Of a DNA stretch of 64,000 bases, positions 56,215-64,000 are shown piece by piece; positions within the stretch are counted from its first letter, which is position 1, and the number at the start of each line of letters is the position of its first letter. The translations under genes were made by a program, and so were the position numbers. The stretch spans positions 1 through 64,000 of the forward strand of contig CAWIUF010000016.1 of assembly GCA_963839095.1 (NCBI GenBank), written 5' to 3'. Source of the stretch: Palsa-504 sp963839095 (GTDB lineage: Bacteria; Actinomycetota; Actinomycetes; Streptosporangiales; Streptosporangiaceae). The notes under the pieces were generated by a model. The model was not told where the DNA came from, ran no database searches, and was given only the letters and a program-made list of their open reading frames with translations.

Positions 56215-57633
56215 ATGACCTCCAGACGACACGAACTACGACGGTATCCCTGGCAGGTACGGGATTCCGGCCAGCTGCTGCTGGTCGCCGCGGCCGGGGT
56301 GTGGCTGGTGGCCGCGGTGGCGCAGACCGCGGCCGAGGGCTTGCAGGATCCGCGGATCGCGGTCGCGTTCGGCGCGCTGATCGCGTTCGGCGAGTTGCTG
56401 CGGCTCAACCTGCCCGGCGACCGGGAGACCGCCCCGATCGGGTTCGCCGGCGCGCTCGCCTACGCCCTGCTCATCCGGGTCGGCACCCATGTCGTCCAGC
56501 ACAGCCCCGAGCAGGTGGTGACGGTCGCCACCATCGGCATGATCATCGGCGCGCTGCCGCACCTGGCCGTGGGCCGGCCAGCCCGGGTGAGCGGCATGGC
56601 CGCCCGCCTGCTCTGCGTCGCCTGCGTCGCCTACATCTTCCGGCCGCTGGCCGGGATCAGCACCGTGGACCGGCACTGGGGCCTGGCCTTCACGCTGATG
56701 GCCTCGCTGGCCGTGCTCGCGCTGCTGCTCGAGGCGGTGCTCACCGCGCTGCTCCGGGTGGACGAGCAGCGGGCCCGGTTCCGGGTCGCGCTGGTGGACG
56801 AAATGCGCGTCCAGCTGCCGCTGGGGGCGGCGGTGGGAGCCTCGGCGCTGCTCATCGCGTTCGCGGCCGAGGTGATGGGGCTGTACTCGCTGGCCGTCTT
56901 CACCGCCCCGCTGCTCGTCACCCAGGTCGCCTTCCGCCGGTACGCCGGGATCCGCGCCACCTACCTGCAAACCGTGCGGGCCCTGGCCAAGGTGACCGAG
57001 ATCGGCGGCTACGTCGAAGCCGGACATTCCGAACGAGTGAGCCGTCTCGCCGTCGCCATCGGCCGCGAGCTGGGCATTCACGAGCCGCAGTTGCTCGAGC
57101 TCGAATATGCCGCCCTCATGCACGACATCGGCCAGCTCTCACTGCGTGACCCGATCCCCGGCGGGGCCACCGTCCTGGTCTCCCGGCAGGACCAGCAGCG
57201 CATCGCCGAGCTCGGCGCCGACGTGATCCAGCAGGCCCAGGTGCTCGGTTCGGTGGCCGAGATCGTCCGCCGCCAGAACGAGCCCTACCGCGACGTCGAG
57301 GGCGCCGTCAACGGCCACACCGCCCCCGGCCACACCACCCCCGGCCACACCGCCCCCCGCCCCCGGGCCGGGTCGCCGTCCCTCGGCCCGCCCCCGCCCG
57401 GCCCGCCCCCGCCCGGCCCGCCCCCGCCCGGACCACCCCCGCCCGGACCACCACTGAGCAGCCGCATCATCAAGGCCGCCAACGCCTTCGACGACCTGGT
57501 CGGCAGCTCCCTCGACCCCGGCCGCGCCGCCGCCGCCGTCCAGCGCCTCCGCCTCGACACCGCCAGCGAATACGACCCCGCCACCGTAGAAGCCCTCAGC
57601 CGCGTCGTAAACCGCCGCTCGCTCCTCCTTTAA
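56215..57633 (+). CDS. Membrane HD-domain protein, degenerate HD-GYP, with Pro-rich insertion
   Basis: 472 residues. Six or more membrane segments (LLLVAAAGVWLVAAVAQTAA; LAVLALLLEAVLTALL) and then an HD domain retaining AGHSERVSRLAV and ALMHDIGQLSL. The GYP region is replaced (EIVRRQNEPYRDVEG), and residues about 366-415 are a GHTAPG and GPPPP repeat insertion before RIIKAANAFDDLVGS. Loss of the GYP loop suggests it does not hydrolyse c-di-GMP in the usual way and may be a regulatory partner of the upstream enzyme, with which it is surely co-transcribed. Confidence 0.85.
   Translation: MTSRRHELRRYPWQVRDSGQLLLVAAAGVWLVAAVAQTAAEGLQDPRIAVAFGALIAFGELLRLNLPGDRETAPIGFAGALAYALLIRVGTHVVQHSPEQVVTVATIGMIIGALPHLAVGRPARVSGMAARLLCVACVAYIFRPLAGISTVDRHWGLAFTLMASLAVLALLLEAVLTALLRVDEQRARFRVALVDEMRVQLPLGAAVGASALLIAFAAEVMGLYSLAVFTAPLLVTQVAFRRYAGIRATYLQTVRALAKVTEIGGYVEAGHSERVSRLAVAIGRELGIHEPQLLELEYAALMHDIGQLSLRDPIPGGATVLVSRQDQQRIAELGADVIQQAQVLGSVAEIVRRQNEPYRDVEGAVNGHTAPGHTTPGHTAPRPRAGSPSLGPPPPGPPPPGPPPPGPPPPGPPLSSRIIKAANAFDDLVGSSLDPGRAAAAVQRLRLDTASEYDPATVEALSRVVNRRSLLL
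57313..57450 (+). repeat. Two 15-bp tandem repeat blocks inside the HD gene
   Basis: Block 1 (57313-57357): GGCCACACCGCCCCC, three copies. Block 2 (about 57385-57450): GGCCCGCCCCCGCCC-type units, four copies coding GPPPP. Units of 15 bp keep frame. It closely parallels the PPAPG repeat in the FHA-TIR gene. Confidence 0.85.
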
Positions 57634-57784
57634 GCCCCGCTCGCCTCCGGGGCGCTTTGAGTTCCCGTCTTCCCTCGTCGTTCGTCGCAGGCTCCTCACT
57701 CGCTCAGTCCAGCCGCGGAACGCGCCCCTTTGGCTCGCGGGGAGCCGCCTGCTCCCTCGAAGGGAGTCCCGCCCGCCCTGCCAT

Positions 57785-57841
57785 AGAGGTCTGTGGCGCA
57801 CAGCCCACGCAAGAGCGTGGTCTGGGCGCACACAGACTCCT
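57785..57841. repeat. Long imperfect palindrome in the intergenic region before accC
   Basis: The arms (AGAGGTCTGTGGCGCACAG... and ...CTGGGCGCACACAGACTCCT) pair over about 25 bp with small bulges and close on CCACGC-AAGA-GCGTGG. A further stem CTCCCT-CGA-AGGGAG lies just upstream. The 287-bp gap has no gene. This may be a terminator cluster or a dispersed palindromic element. Confidence 0.6.
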
Positions 57842-57920
57842 AAAGGGCTCCCGCCGGAGGCGGGGCGTCCCGGGTTGGCCACATTAGTGATCGTCAGCGC
57901 GCCCCCACTAGGCTGGGCGG

Positions 57921-59273
57921 ATGCTTGAATCGGTGCTGGTGGCGAACCGGGGTGAGATCGCCAGGCGGGTGATACGGACGGCGCGCCGGATGGGGATCCG
58001 GGCGATCGCGGTGTACTCCGACGCCGACGCGGACCTGCCCTACGTGGCCGAGGCGGACGAGGCGGTGCACATCGGCCCGGGCCAGGGACCTCAGCCCGCC
58101 CGCAGCTACCTGGACGCCGCCGCGCTCATCGCCGCGGCCGCGAAGACCAGCGCCCAGGCCGTGCATCCCGGTTACGGTTTCCTCGCCGAGAACGCCGGCT
58201 TCGCCCGCCAGGTCATCGCGGCCGGACTGACCTGGATCGGCCCCTCCCCGGAGGCCATCGAGCAGATGGGCGACAAGATCCGGGCCCGGAACCTGATGGA
58301 ACAGGCGGGGGTCCCGGTCTCGCCGGGCACCCGCGAGCCGGTGACCGAGGTAGCCACCGCGGTCCTAGCGGCCGAACGAGTCGGCTATCCCGTCATGGTC
58401 AAGGCCGCCGCGGGCGGTGGCGGGATCGGGATGGGCGCCGCTGCCGATGAGGCCGCGCTCCGCCAGGCGTTCGAGACCGCCCGCTCGCGCGCCGAGCGGT
58501 TCTTCGGCTCGCCCGAGATCTTGCTCGAACGGTACGTGGAGCGCGCCCGGCACGTCGAGGTACAGATCCTCGGCCTGGCCGACGGGCGGGTCCTCGCCCT
58601 CGGCGAGCGCGACTGCTCGGTCCAGCGGCGGCACCAGAAGGTGGCCGAGGAGACCCCCTCACCCGGCGTCGACGCCGCGCTGCGCGAGCGCATGCTGGCC
58701 GCCGCCGTCCAGGCCGGGGAGGCGGTCGGCTACCGCGGGGCCGGCACCGTCGAGTGCCTGGTGGACGCCGACGCGGGCGAGTTCGTCTTCCTCGAGATGA
58801 ACACCCGCCTGCAGGTCGAGCACCCCGTCACCGAACTGGTCACCGGCCTCGACCTGGTCGAGCAGCAGTTCCTGGTCGCCGCGGGTGAGCCGCCGTCCTT
58901 CGACCCGGCCGCCGTGCGGCCGACCGGGCACGCCATCGAGCTGCGGATCTACGCCGAGGACCCGGTCCGGTTCCTGCCCGGCCCCGGCACCATCACCGAG
59001 TGGGAGGAGCCCGCCGGCGACGGCGTGCGCGTCGACGCCGGGTACCAGAGAGGCAACACGGTTACCCCGTTCTACGACCCGCTCATGGCCAAGCTCTGCG
59101 TCCACGGCGCCGACCGCGAGCAGGCTCTGGAGCGGGCCCGGGCGGCGGTGGCGGCCTTCCGCATCACCGGCCCGAAGACCAATCTGCCGTTCCACGCCGA
59201 CCTGCTCACCAGCACGGAATTCGTCAGCGGGGACTACGATACGTCACTGGTGAGCAAGCTGCGTCCCAGGTAA
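57921..59273 (+). CDS. accC: Biotin carboxylase subunit (AccC-type)
   Basis: 450 residues, ATG start, frame intact. ATP-grasp biotin carboxylase: VLVANRGEIARRVIRTARRMG, VHPGYGFLAENAGFA, the glycine-rich AAAGGGGIGMG, ERDCSVQRRHQKVAEETPSP, and FLEMNTRLQVEHPVTELVTG. It carboxylates biotin on the small carrier encoded 18 nt downstream. No carboxyltransferase gene follows, so the acceptor acyl-CoA is unknown. It lacks the fused BCCP domain of the long actinobacterial AccA subunits. Confidence 0.94.
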   Translation: MLESVLVANRGEIARRVIRTARRMGIRAIAVYSDADADLPYVAEADEAVHIGPGQGPQPARSYLDAAALIAAAAKTSAQAVHPGYGFLAENAGFARQVIAAGLTWIGPSPEAIEQMGDKIRARNLMEQAGVPVSPGTREPVTEVATAVLAAERVGYPVMVKAAAGGGGIGMGAAADEAALRQAFETARSRAERFFGSPEILLERYVERARHVEVQILGLADGRVLALGERDCSVQRRHQKVAEETPSPGVDAALRERMLAAAVQAGEAVGYRGAGTVECLVDADAGEFVFLEMNTRLQVEHPVTELVTGLDLVEQQFLVAAGEPPSFDPAAVRPTGHAIELRIYAEDPVRFLPGPGTITEWEEPAGDGVRVDAGYQRGNTVTPFYDPLMAKLCVHGADREQALERARAAVAAFRITGPKTNLPFHADLLTSTEFVSGDYDTSLVSKLRPR

Positions 59274-59291
59274 CGACAAGAGGAGTCACCG

Positions 59292-59504
59292 GTGGCTGAG
59301 GTCCGCGCTGAGATGGTCGCGAACGTCTGGAAGGTGGTCGCGGCCGAAGGCGATCACGTCGACGACGGCGACACCCTGGTCATCCTCGAGTCGATGAAGA
59401 TGGAGATCCCGGTCCTGGCCGAGGACTCTGGCGTGATCACCAAGCTGCACGTCGCCGAAGGCGACGTGATCCAGGAAGGCGACCTGATCGCCACCATCGG
59501 ATAG
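59292..59504 (+). CDS. Small biotinyl/lipoyl carrier protein (BCCP-like)
   Basis: 70 residues from a GTG, site AGGAG. The biotinylation motif is ESMKMEIPV, with the Lys in the usual MKM context; flanking VVAAEGDHVDDGDTLVIL and GVITKLHVAEGDVIQEGDLI complete the flattened barrel. It is a minimal carrier, without the Pro/Ala-rich linker of ordinary AccB. Its partner is the upstream biotin carboxylase. Confidence 0.93.
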   Translation: MAEVRAEMVANVWKVVAAEGDHVDDGDTLVILESMKMEIPVLAEDSGVITKLHVAEGDVIQEGDLIATIG

Positions 59505-59508
59505 CCGC

Positions 59509-61228
59509 TCATACCCCCGTGGTCGAGCGCGGGTAGGCGATCTCCGGATCGGTGACCACGTTGACCAGGTACGGCACCCCGGAGTCGAAGGCGCGGCGCA
59601 GCGCGGGCCCGATGTCCCCGGGCGCGGTCACGAGCTCCCCGGCTCCGCCGAGGGCCCGCACCACCTCGTCATAGCGGCAGCCCGGCTGCAGGTCGGCGGC
59701 GACGTCATAGCCGTACAGGGAGCGCATGGGGTGCCGTTCCAGCCCCCAGCCGGCGTTGTTCCCGCAGACCATGACCACGGGCAGCCCGTGCCGGACCAAG
59801 GTGTCGGCGTCCATCAGCGAGAAGCCGGCCGCGCCGTCGCCGAGCAGCAGGACCACCTGAGCCGAGGGCCGCGCCAGCCGGGCCGCGATCGCGTACCCCA
59901 GCCCGGTCCCCAGGCAGCCGAACGGCCCGGGGTCGAGCCATCCCCCCGGCCGGGCCGGCTCGACGTACTTGCCCGCGAACGAGAACGAAGTCGCCGCCGT
60001 CCCCGATCACCACCGCGTCGTCGTCCAGGACCTTGAGCAGCTCGCCGTAGATGCGGGCCGGGTGCACCGGATCAGCCTCGCTGGCCAGCAGCGGCCCGTC
60101 CGCCGCCAGCGCACTGCGCACCGCCGAGGCCAGACCCGGAACCCAATCCCGGTCGGCCCCGGCCGCCCCGACGCCGGCCGCCCCGGCCGCGATCGCCCCG
60201 GATGCCGCCGGCCCCGCTTCCGCCAGCGCGGTGAAGAACGCCGCCAGGTCACCCGCGGCGGACGCCGCCAGCGGGACGTGCGTCGCGATCCCGCCGGGGG
60301 AGTCGGCCACGTGCACGACCTTGGCCGGGGCTTCGGAAGGACCGAACGAGCCGTACCCGAGCCGGAAGTCCAGCGGCGTCCCCGCCACGATGACCAGGTC
60401 GGCCTGACGCAGCGCCGCCGACCGGGCCCGGGTCACCAGCAGCTCGTGGCCGCGGGGGAGCACGCCGCGGGCCTGCCCGTTGGCGATCACCGGCAGCCGC
60501 AACGCCTCCGCACAGGACCGGGCCGCCTCCTCGGCGCCCCCCAGCCACACATCCGAGCCCAGGACCAGTACCGGCCGGCGGGCCTCCCGGAGCAGCCCGG
60601 CGATCCGCTCGACGTCGGCGGCGTCAGGAGAAACCGAAGGCAGCGGCCGGTTAGCAGGCCCGGACGGCAGGTCCGCCTCGGCCTGCCCGTACAGCGCCTC
60701 GAGCGAGATGTCGAGGAACACCGGCCCGCGGTGCGCGCTCATCGCCAGCCGGAACGCCTCGTCCACCGAACCAGCCACGCCCGCCGTCAGATGCTCGGTC
60801 CAGGCGCGCTTGGTGACCGGGGCGAGCAGCGGCGGGTGGTCCATCTCCTGCAGGCTGCCCGCGCCCCAGCGGTAGTCGGGGGCGCGCCCGGCCAGCACCA
60901 CGACCGGTGCGCCGTTGAACCACGCGGTCGTCACCGCGCTGACCGAGTTGGTCACCCCCGGCCCGGCGGTGACCACGGCCAGGCCGGGTGCCCGGGTCAG
61001 CCGCGCGGTCGCCTCCGCGGCGAAGACGGCGGTCTGCTCGTGCCGCACGTCCAGCAGGCGCACGGGCGTGTCCGTTTTGACCGCCGCGTCGTACAGCGGG
61101 AACACGTGCCCGCCGGACAGCGTGAACATGACCGAGACGCCGTGCTGCCGGGCGGCCGCCAGCGCGTGCGCCCCGCCATGACCAGAGAAGCGTTCCACCT
61201 GGGCGACGTTACCAGCCAGTAAAACCAA
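59509..61228 (-). CDS. Thiamine-diphosphate-dependent enzyme, acetolactate synthase-like (one frame break)
   Basis: About 560-570 residues, depending on the start (a GTG at 61198 gives VERFSGHGGAHALAAARQHG and may be the true one). The N-terminal Pyr domain has LDVRHEQTAVFAAEATARLTRAPGLAVVTAGPGVTNSVSAV, the Glu being the ThDP activator. The central domain follows, then a break near 59983. The PP domain has LLLGDGAAGFSLMDADTLVRHG with NNAGWGLE, the GDG...NN ThDP motif. It could be an acetolactate synthase, oxalyl-CoA decarboxylase or benzoylformate-type enzyme; no small subunit is adjacent. Confidence 0.85.
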
Positions 61229-61252
61229 GGCCCAGTGTTGTTAAGAGCCGCC

Positions 61253-61960
61253 TCAGCCCCGGAGCTGGGTCTGCCGCCAGTCCTTCCCGGTCACCGGGCG
61301 CCACTGCGCCGACGCGGCCGACAGGCTCATCATGGGCAGCGGCTGGAACCCGCGCGCACCGCCGCCAGAACGCGCGTTCCCGTAGTGCGGGCTGGCCACG
61401 ATCATGACCACCATGGCGGAGTCCGCGGCGAACAGGTACGCCGGGTAGATCACCCCGGTCAGCACGCTGAAATCGGTCACGTACAGAACCAGCCCCGCCG
61501 CCACGCCGAACAGCGCGTAAGGCAGCCAGGGTTCCTCGTCCGGATTGACCCACGCGTGGTGGAACGTCGGCAGGTAGGCGAGCAGGTCGGTGCCCACGGA
61601 CACCGCCACCGCCCACGTCATCGGGATGAGACCGGGTACCAGTTCCGCCACCGCGAGCAGCGCCACCCCCTCCGCCGCCAGGGTCACGCACACGGCGTCC
61701 AGCGGGCCGAACTCCCGGCTCCCGTGCCGCCAGCCCAGGACCACCACCGCCGCGCAGCCCGCCGCGCACAGCCCGGTGTAGCACGCCGTCGGCAGCTGTC
61801 CCGCCGCGAACGAGGACACGGTCCCCACCGCCTGGACCACCAGCCAGATCCCCCACGACGCGATCCGGGGCTTGGCCCGGCCGCGCACGATGTCGATGAT
61901 GTACGGCAGGGCCGCGAACGCGGTCAGCGCGCTGCTGATGACGGTCAGCGTGGGCTTCAC
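61253..61960 (-). CDS. Polytopic membrane protein with PQ-loop-like duplication
   Basis: 235 residues from a GTG at 61960, overlapping the GNAT stop by 4 nt. About seven hydrophobic segments. Two similar units are visible: ALPYIIDIVRGRAKPRIASWGIWL and LAYLPTFHHAWVNPDEEPWL, each with Pro at a helix kink and an aromatic Trp cluster, the plan of PQ-loop/SWEET-like carriers. The classical PQ dipeptide is absent, so transport is only a suggestion. Function unknown. Confidence 0.6.
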   Translation of the reverse strand: MKPTLTVISSALTAFAALPYIIDIVRGRAKPRIASWGIWLVVQAVGTVSSFAAGQLPTACYTGLCAAGCAAVVVLGWRHGSREFGPLDAVCVTLAAEGVALLAVAELVPGLIPMTWAVAVSVGTDLLAYLPTFHHAWVNPDEEPWLPYALFGVAAGLVLYVTDFSVLTGVIYPAYLFAADSAMVVMIVASPHYGNARSGGGARGFQPLPMMSLSAASAQWRPVTGKDWRQTQLRG

Positions 61961-63135
61961 GGCGCGGCTGCCGTCATGCTCAGGGCCCCGCCGCCCATGA
62001 CGCCGCCCATGACGCCGCCCGCGCCGAGACCGCCCGTACCGCCGCCGCACGCGCGCCGCGGCCGGGGGACCGCGGGGTGGCCGGGCCGCGGGCCGCGGAC
62101 CGCGGCGGACCGCTGGTCACTGGCCGCGGTGACGGCCCACCGCGGCTCCGCCCCGGTGCTGGCGACCAGTTTTTCCGGGGCGACGCTGCTCATCCAGTCG
62201 AGCACCGCGTAGCCCTCGTGCCGGGCGTGCTCCACCACCGCCGCTTCCAGCCGCCGCCCGGGGGAGTACCGCCGCCACGGCGGCGCGAACCGCCCGTCGA
62301 AGACCCGGTAGGCGGGCCGGTCGACGAGCGCGATCACGTACGCCGCCAGGTGCCCGTCCAGGCGCAGCGTGCCCACCTCGAGCTCGCCGCGGGCGGCGTG
62401 CAGGTCATAGACCGAGCGCCAGAACGCGACGCCGGCGGTGTCGTCCAGGTCGCTCGGCCGCCCGGCGTCGTGGTCCCGGGCCAGGTGCACGGCCTCGATC
62501 TCGTCCCGCAGCTTCGCCAGCCGGCCCGGGTCGCGCTCGAACTGGATCTGCTCGCTCAGCGCGTGCTGCCTGATGCGCTGGCCGGACCGGTCGAGGCCGC
62601 TGCGGATGCCGGGCGCGAAGCTCACCTCGCCGCCGGTGAAGCCGATGCCCGGGACCGGTGCCGCCGGGGCCACGCGGGCGTCCGGCAGCCGGTCGGCGAG
62701 CCACCGGGCATCGTTGTCGTCGCGCAGTCCCGTCAGGGTGAGCTGCCAGGGGCCGCCCAGCCTCTGAGCGAATCCGGCCAGTCCCGTCAGCATGGTCCGC
62801 CGGGCGGCATCGGAGACGGCGGCGACCTCCCACGCGTCGTCGCTGTGCGGGCGGCCCGACGTCAGCTGCCAGCCCGCGTCGGTCTCGCGCATCGCGATCA
62901 GGGCGGCGGCGCTGATGGCGCCGTCCGGCCCGGGCAGCGTCAGCAGCACCGGGGTCGCGTCGCGGTCGGACCTGACGGCCGAACGCCACCAGGCCAGCCG
63001 GGCCGTCACCGGGATCGCGGCGATCTCGTGGAGCTTTTCCAGGGCGGGTTCGAGGGGGTGCAGGGCTGACCAGCCCTGCCCGATGATGATCTGCGCGGAG
63101 GCCGCTTCCGCCGGTTCATGCCGCGTCCCAGGCAT
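61957..63135 (-). CDS. GNAT-like (FemAB/CelD-type) N-acyltransferase
   Basis: 392 residues from the ATG at 63135. Two-part layout: an N-terminal divergent GNAT unit (LHEIAAIPVTARLAWWRSAV; WQLTSGRPHSDDAWEVAAVS) and a C-terminal unit with ELEVGTLRLDGHLAAYVIALVD and RLEAAVVEHARHEGYAVLDWM, the acetyl-CoA-binding type of CelD/acetyltransf_6 proteins. The extreme C-terminus is a Gly/Met repeat (GGVMGGVMGGG). The substrate is unknown. Probably co-transcribed with the PQ-loop-like protein. Confidence 0.78.
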   Translation of the reverse strand: MPGTRHEPAEAASAQIIIGQGWSALHPLEPALEKLHEIAAIPVTARLAWWRSAVRSDRDATPVLLTLPGPDGAISAAALIAMRETDAGWQLTSGRPHSDDAWEVAAVSDAARRTMLTGLAGFAQRLGGPWQLTLTGLRDDNDARWLADRLPDARVAPAAPVPGIGFTGGEVSFAPGIRSGLDRSGQRIRQHALSEQIQFERDPGRLAKLRDEIEAVHLARDHDAGRPSDLDDTAGVAFWRSVYDLHAARGELEVGTLRLDGHLAAYVIALVDRPAYRVFDGRFAPPWRRYSPGRRLEAAVVEHARHEGYAVLDWMSSVAPEKLVASTGAEPRWAVTAASDQRSAAVRGPRPGHPAVPRPRRACGGGTGGLGAGGVMGGVMGGGALSMTAAAP

Positions 63136-63198
63136 CCCCGATCCCTCTCGCTGGGGCGCCCCGTAATCCTGCGCATTCCGGGGCAACTAGTACTTAGA

Positions 63199-63232
63199 GT
63201 AATCTTTCACATGCATATTGTGAATAGATTAC
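63199..63232. promoter_or_regulatory. 13-bp inverted repeat, candidate operator
   Basis: GTAATCTTTCACA, 7-nt spacer TGCATAT, then TGTGAATAGATTAC: an exact match apart from one inserted T. About 64 bp upstream of the GNAT start. Confidence 0.55.
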
Positions 63233-63247
63233 GCCGCAGAATTTCGC

Positions 63248-63275
63248 ACTATGTGCCCAGTTGAGCACGCATAGT
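63248..63275. promoter_or_regulatory. Second inverted repeat, candidate operator
   Basis: ACTATGTGC, 8 nt, then GCACGCATAGT; arms ACTATG/CATAGT with TGC/GCA. It lies 16 bp from the first palindrome. Confidence 0.4.
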
Positions 63276-63470
63276 CACATCGGTAAACGCAGGTAATCCC
63301 CTGTGACCAGAGTTAATTCATGACCAGGGAAAACGCCACGGCACCCCGGAAGCACCTCGACGCTCCCGCGGCCCGCGGATGGCCATGATCCGCGGGCCGT
63401 ACCCAGCCGTGGCAGAAGCAATGGAAATTGCCGCGGAACTAGCGGCGGAATCGGCTGAGGAAAGAATCGG

Positions 63471-64000
63471 CTACGGAATGAGCCCGAACACCGTCGCCGG
63501 CGACCCCGAGCCGCCCCTGACCCGTATTCCGCCGACGATGACCCAGCCGCCCGCCGCGGGCATCTCGCCCAGCCCGGCCAGGTTTTCCAGGTGCATACGG
63601 TGCTCGTGAAGCAGCAGCTGATTGCTGCGGAACGAGGTATCGGTGCCCGGGTCGATTCCCATCGTGTCGATCCCGAGCGCCCCGATGGAACGGTGCTCGA
63701 TGAGCCACCGGGTGACCTCGGCCCCGAACCCCGGATAATGCAGTCCGCCCGCCGGGTCCGCGTTCAGGTACGCCGCCGGCTCGTCCCAGCGGTCCTCGAA
63801 ACCGGTCCGCATGAGGACGGCGCTGCCCGGCGGGATCAGGCCGAAGTTGGCCTCCCACTTCTCGATCTCGGTCCGCCCGAGGGTGAAATCGGCGTCCTCG
63901 GTCACCTCGGCCCGCACGTCGAGCAGGACCGCGGGGAAGAAGAAGTCGCCGGGATCGAGCTCGTCCGCGGCCGCGGTGCCGGGATGGAAATGCGCGGGCG
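63471..64000 (-). CDS. Cyclase-family protein (kynurenine formamidase-like), 5' end outside window
   Basis: At least 176 residues; the frame is open to the window edge, where it reads HFHPGTAAADELDPGDFFFP, the metal-binding region of the cyclase fold. Further motifs: VLLDVRAEVTEDADFTLGR, GSAVLMRTGFEDRWDEPAAYL, HYPGFGAEVTRWLIEHRSIGALGIDT, and the C-terminal GWVIVGGIRVRGGSGSPATVF. Members hydrolyse N-formylkynurenine, isatin or similar cyclic amides using metal. The stop is at 63471-63473. The N-terminus and gene context lie outside the window. Confidence 0.88.
   Translation of the reverse strand, partial: PAHFHPGTAAADELDPGDFFFPAVLLDVRAEVTEDADFTLGRTEIEKWEANFGLIPPGSAVLMRTGFEDRWDEPAAYLNADPAGGLHYPGFGAEVTRWLIEHRSIGALGIDTMGIDPGTDTSFRSNQLLLHEHRMHLENLAGLGEMPAAGGWVIVGGIRVRGGSGSPATVFGLIP

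Larger units (their letters stand above)
63136..63470. other. 335-bp AT-richer regulatory region
   Basis: No credible gene. Noticeably AT-richer (63185-63260) than its surroundings and holding two separate palindromes; it is the 5' region of the GNAT gene and the 3' side of the cyclase gene. Confidence 0.6.

Noticed and set aside
57634..57920. tRNA or other structural RNA in the palindromic block
   Set aside because: No cloverleaf with TψC-like GGTTCGAATCC or acceptor stem could be drawn; the stem is a single long hairpin.

Overview
The window is high-GC (roughly 70% or more) with GTG and TTG starts, start/stop overlaps, a SigR/RsrA-type thiol-stress sigma and zinc anti-sigma pair, NB-ARC/TPR proteins, CAP and DUF1707 proteins. 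This points to a filamentous or soil actinomycete (Actinomycetota), perhaps near Streptosporangiales; the genus cannot be read from the sequence. No rRNA, tRNA, CRISPR array, prophage or complete insertion sequence was recognised.

Layout. 1-3.3 kb (minus): a small effector-like protein and an overlapping STAND/NLR-type NTPase with a TPR array; both carry the same RHIM-like amyloid motif. 3.4-10.6 kb: an MFS transporter and a peptide/nickel-type ABC importer (two permeases, one fused double ATPase, divergent lipoprotein). 10.6-18.4 kb: NmrA/LysR pair, PhzF, an M50B-like membrane peptidase, a truncated acyl-CoA ligase beside a MITE-like inverted-repeat segment, a papain-like hydrolase, an FHA-TIR membrane protein and a methyltransferase. 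18.4-28.7 kb: argG with ARG-box-like palindromes, a flavin amine oxidase, TetR, a MetE-like protein, a response regulator beside a histidine-kinase remnant, a DrrAB-type exporter, an RHH-VOC operon and a methyltransferase. 28.7-38.5 kb: DUF1707, paired acyl-CoA dehydrogenases, a GH15 enzyme, an ABC1/UbiB kinase, an ArsR-SRPBCC-TPR fusion and a nitronate monooxygenase. 38.5-45.2 kb (minus): a tightly packed six-gene run (two unknown proteins, MoxR ATPase, VWA protein, DUF1275, ThiF/E1-like) ending in a perfect hairpin. 45.2-54.5 kb: CBS protein, HisN-like phosphatase, DUF2087, CAP protein, aroA-rsgA, SRAP, TraR/DksA-like, methyltransferase, sigR-rsrA. 54.7-64 kb: two membrane HD/HD-GYP proteins, a biotin carboxylase-BCCP pair, a ThDP enzyme, a PQ-loop-like membrane protein, a GNAT protein and a partial cyclase.

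Data-quality caveat. About 30 single-base frame breaks occur in roughly 25 genes, including conserved housekeeping genes (aroA, rsgA, rsrA), while the protein on both sides of each break matches its family perfectly. Most are probably consensus indels, not biology. Coordinates below give the gene restored across such breaks. The TPR array at 1-1450 has an even higher density and could be a real decay region or a repeat-assembly problem.

The two strongest leads for a little-described system are the two-gene RHIM-motif NLR/effector module at the left edge and the six-gene MoxR-VWA-ThiF operon at 38.5-45.2 kb.
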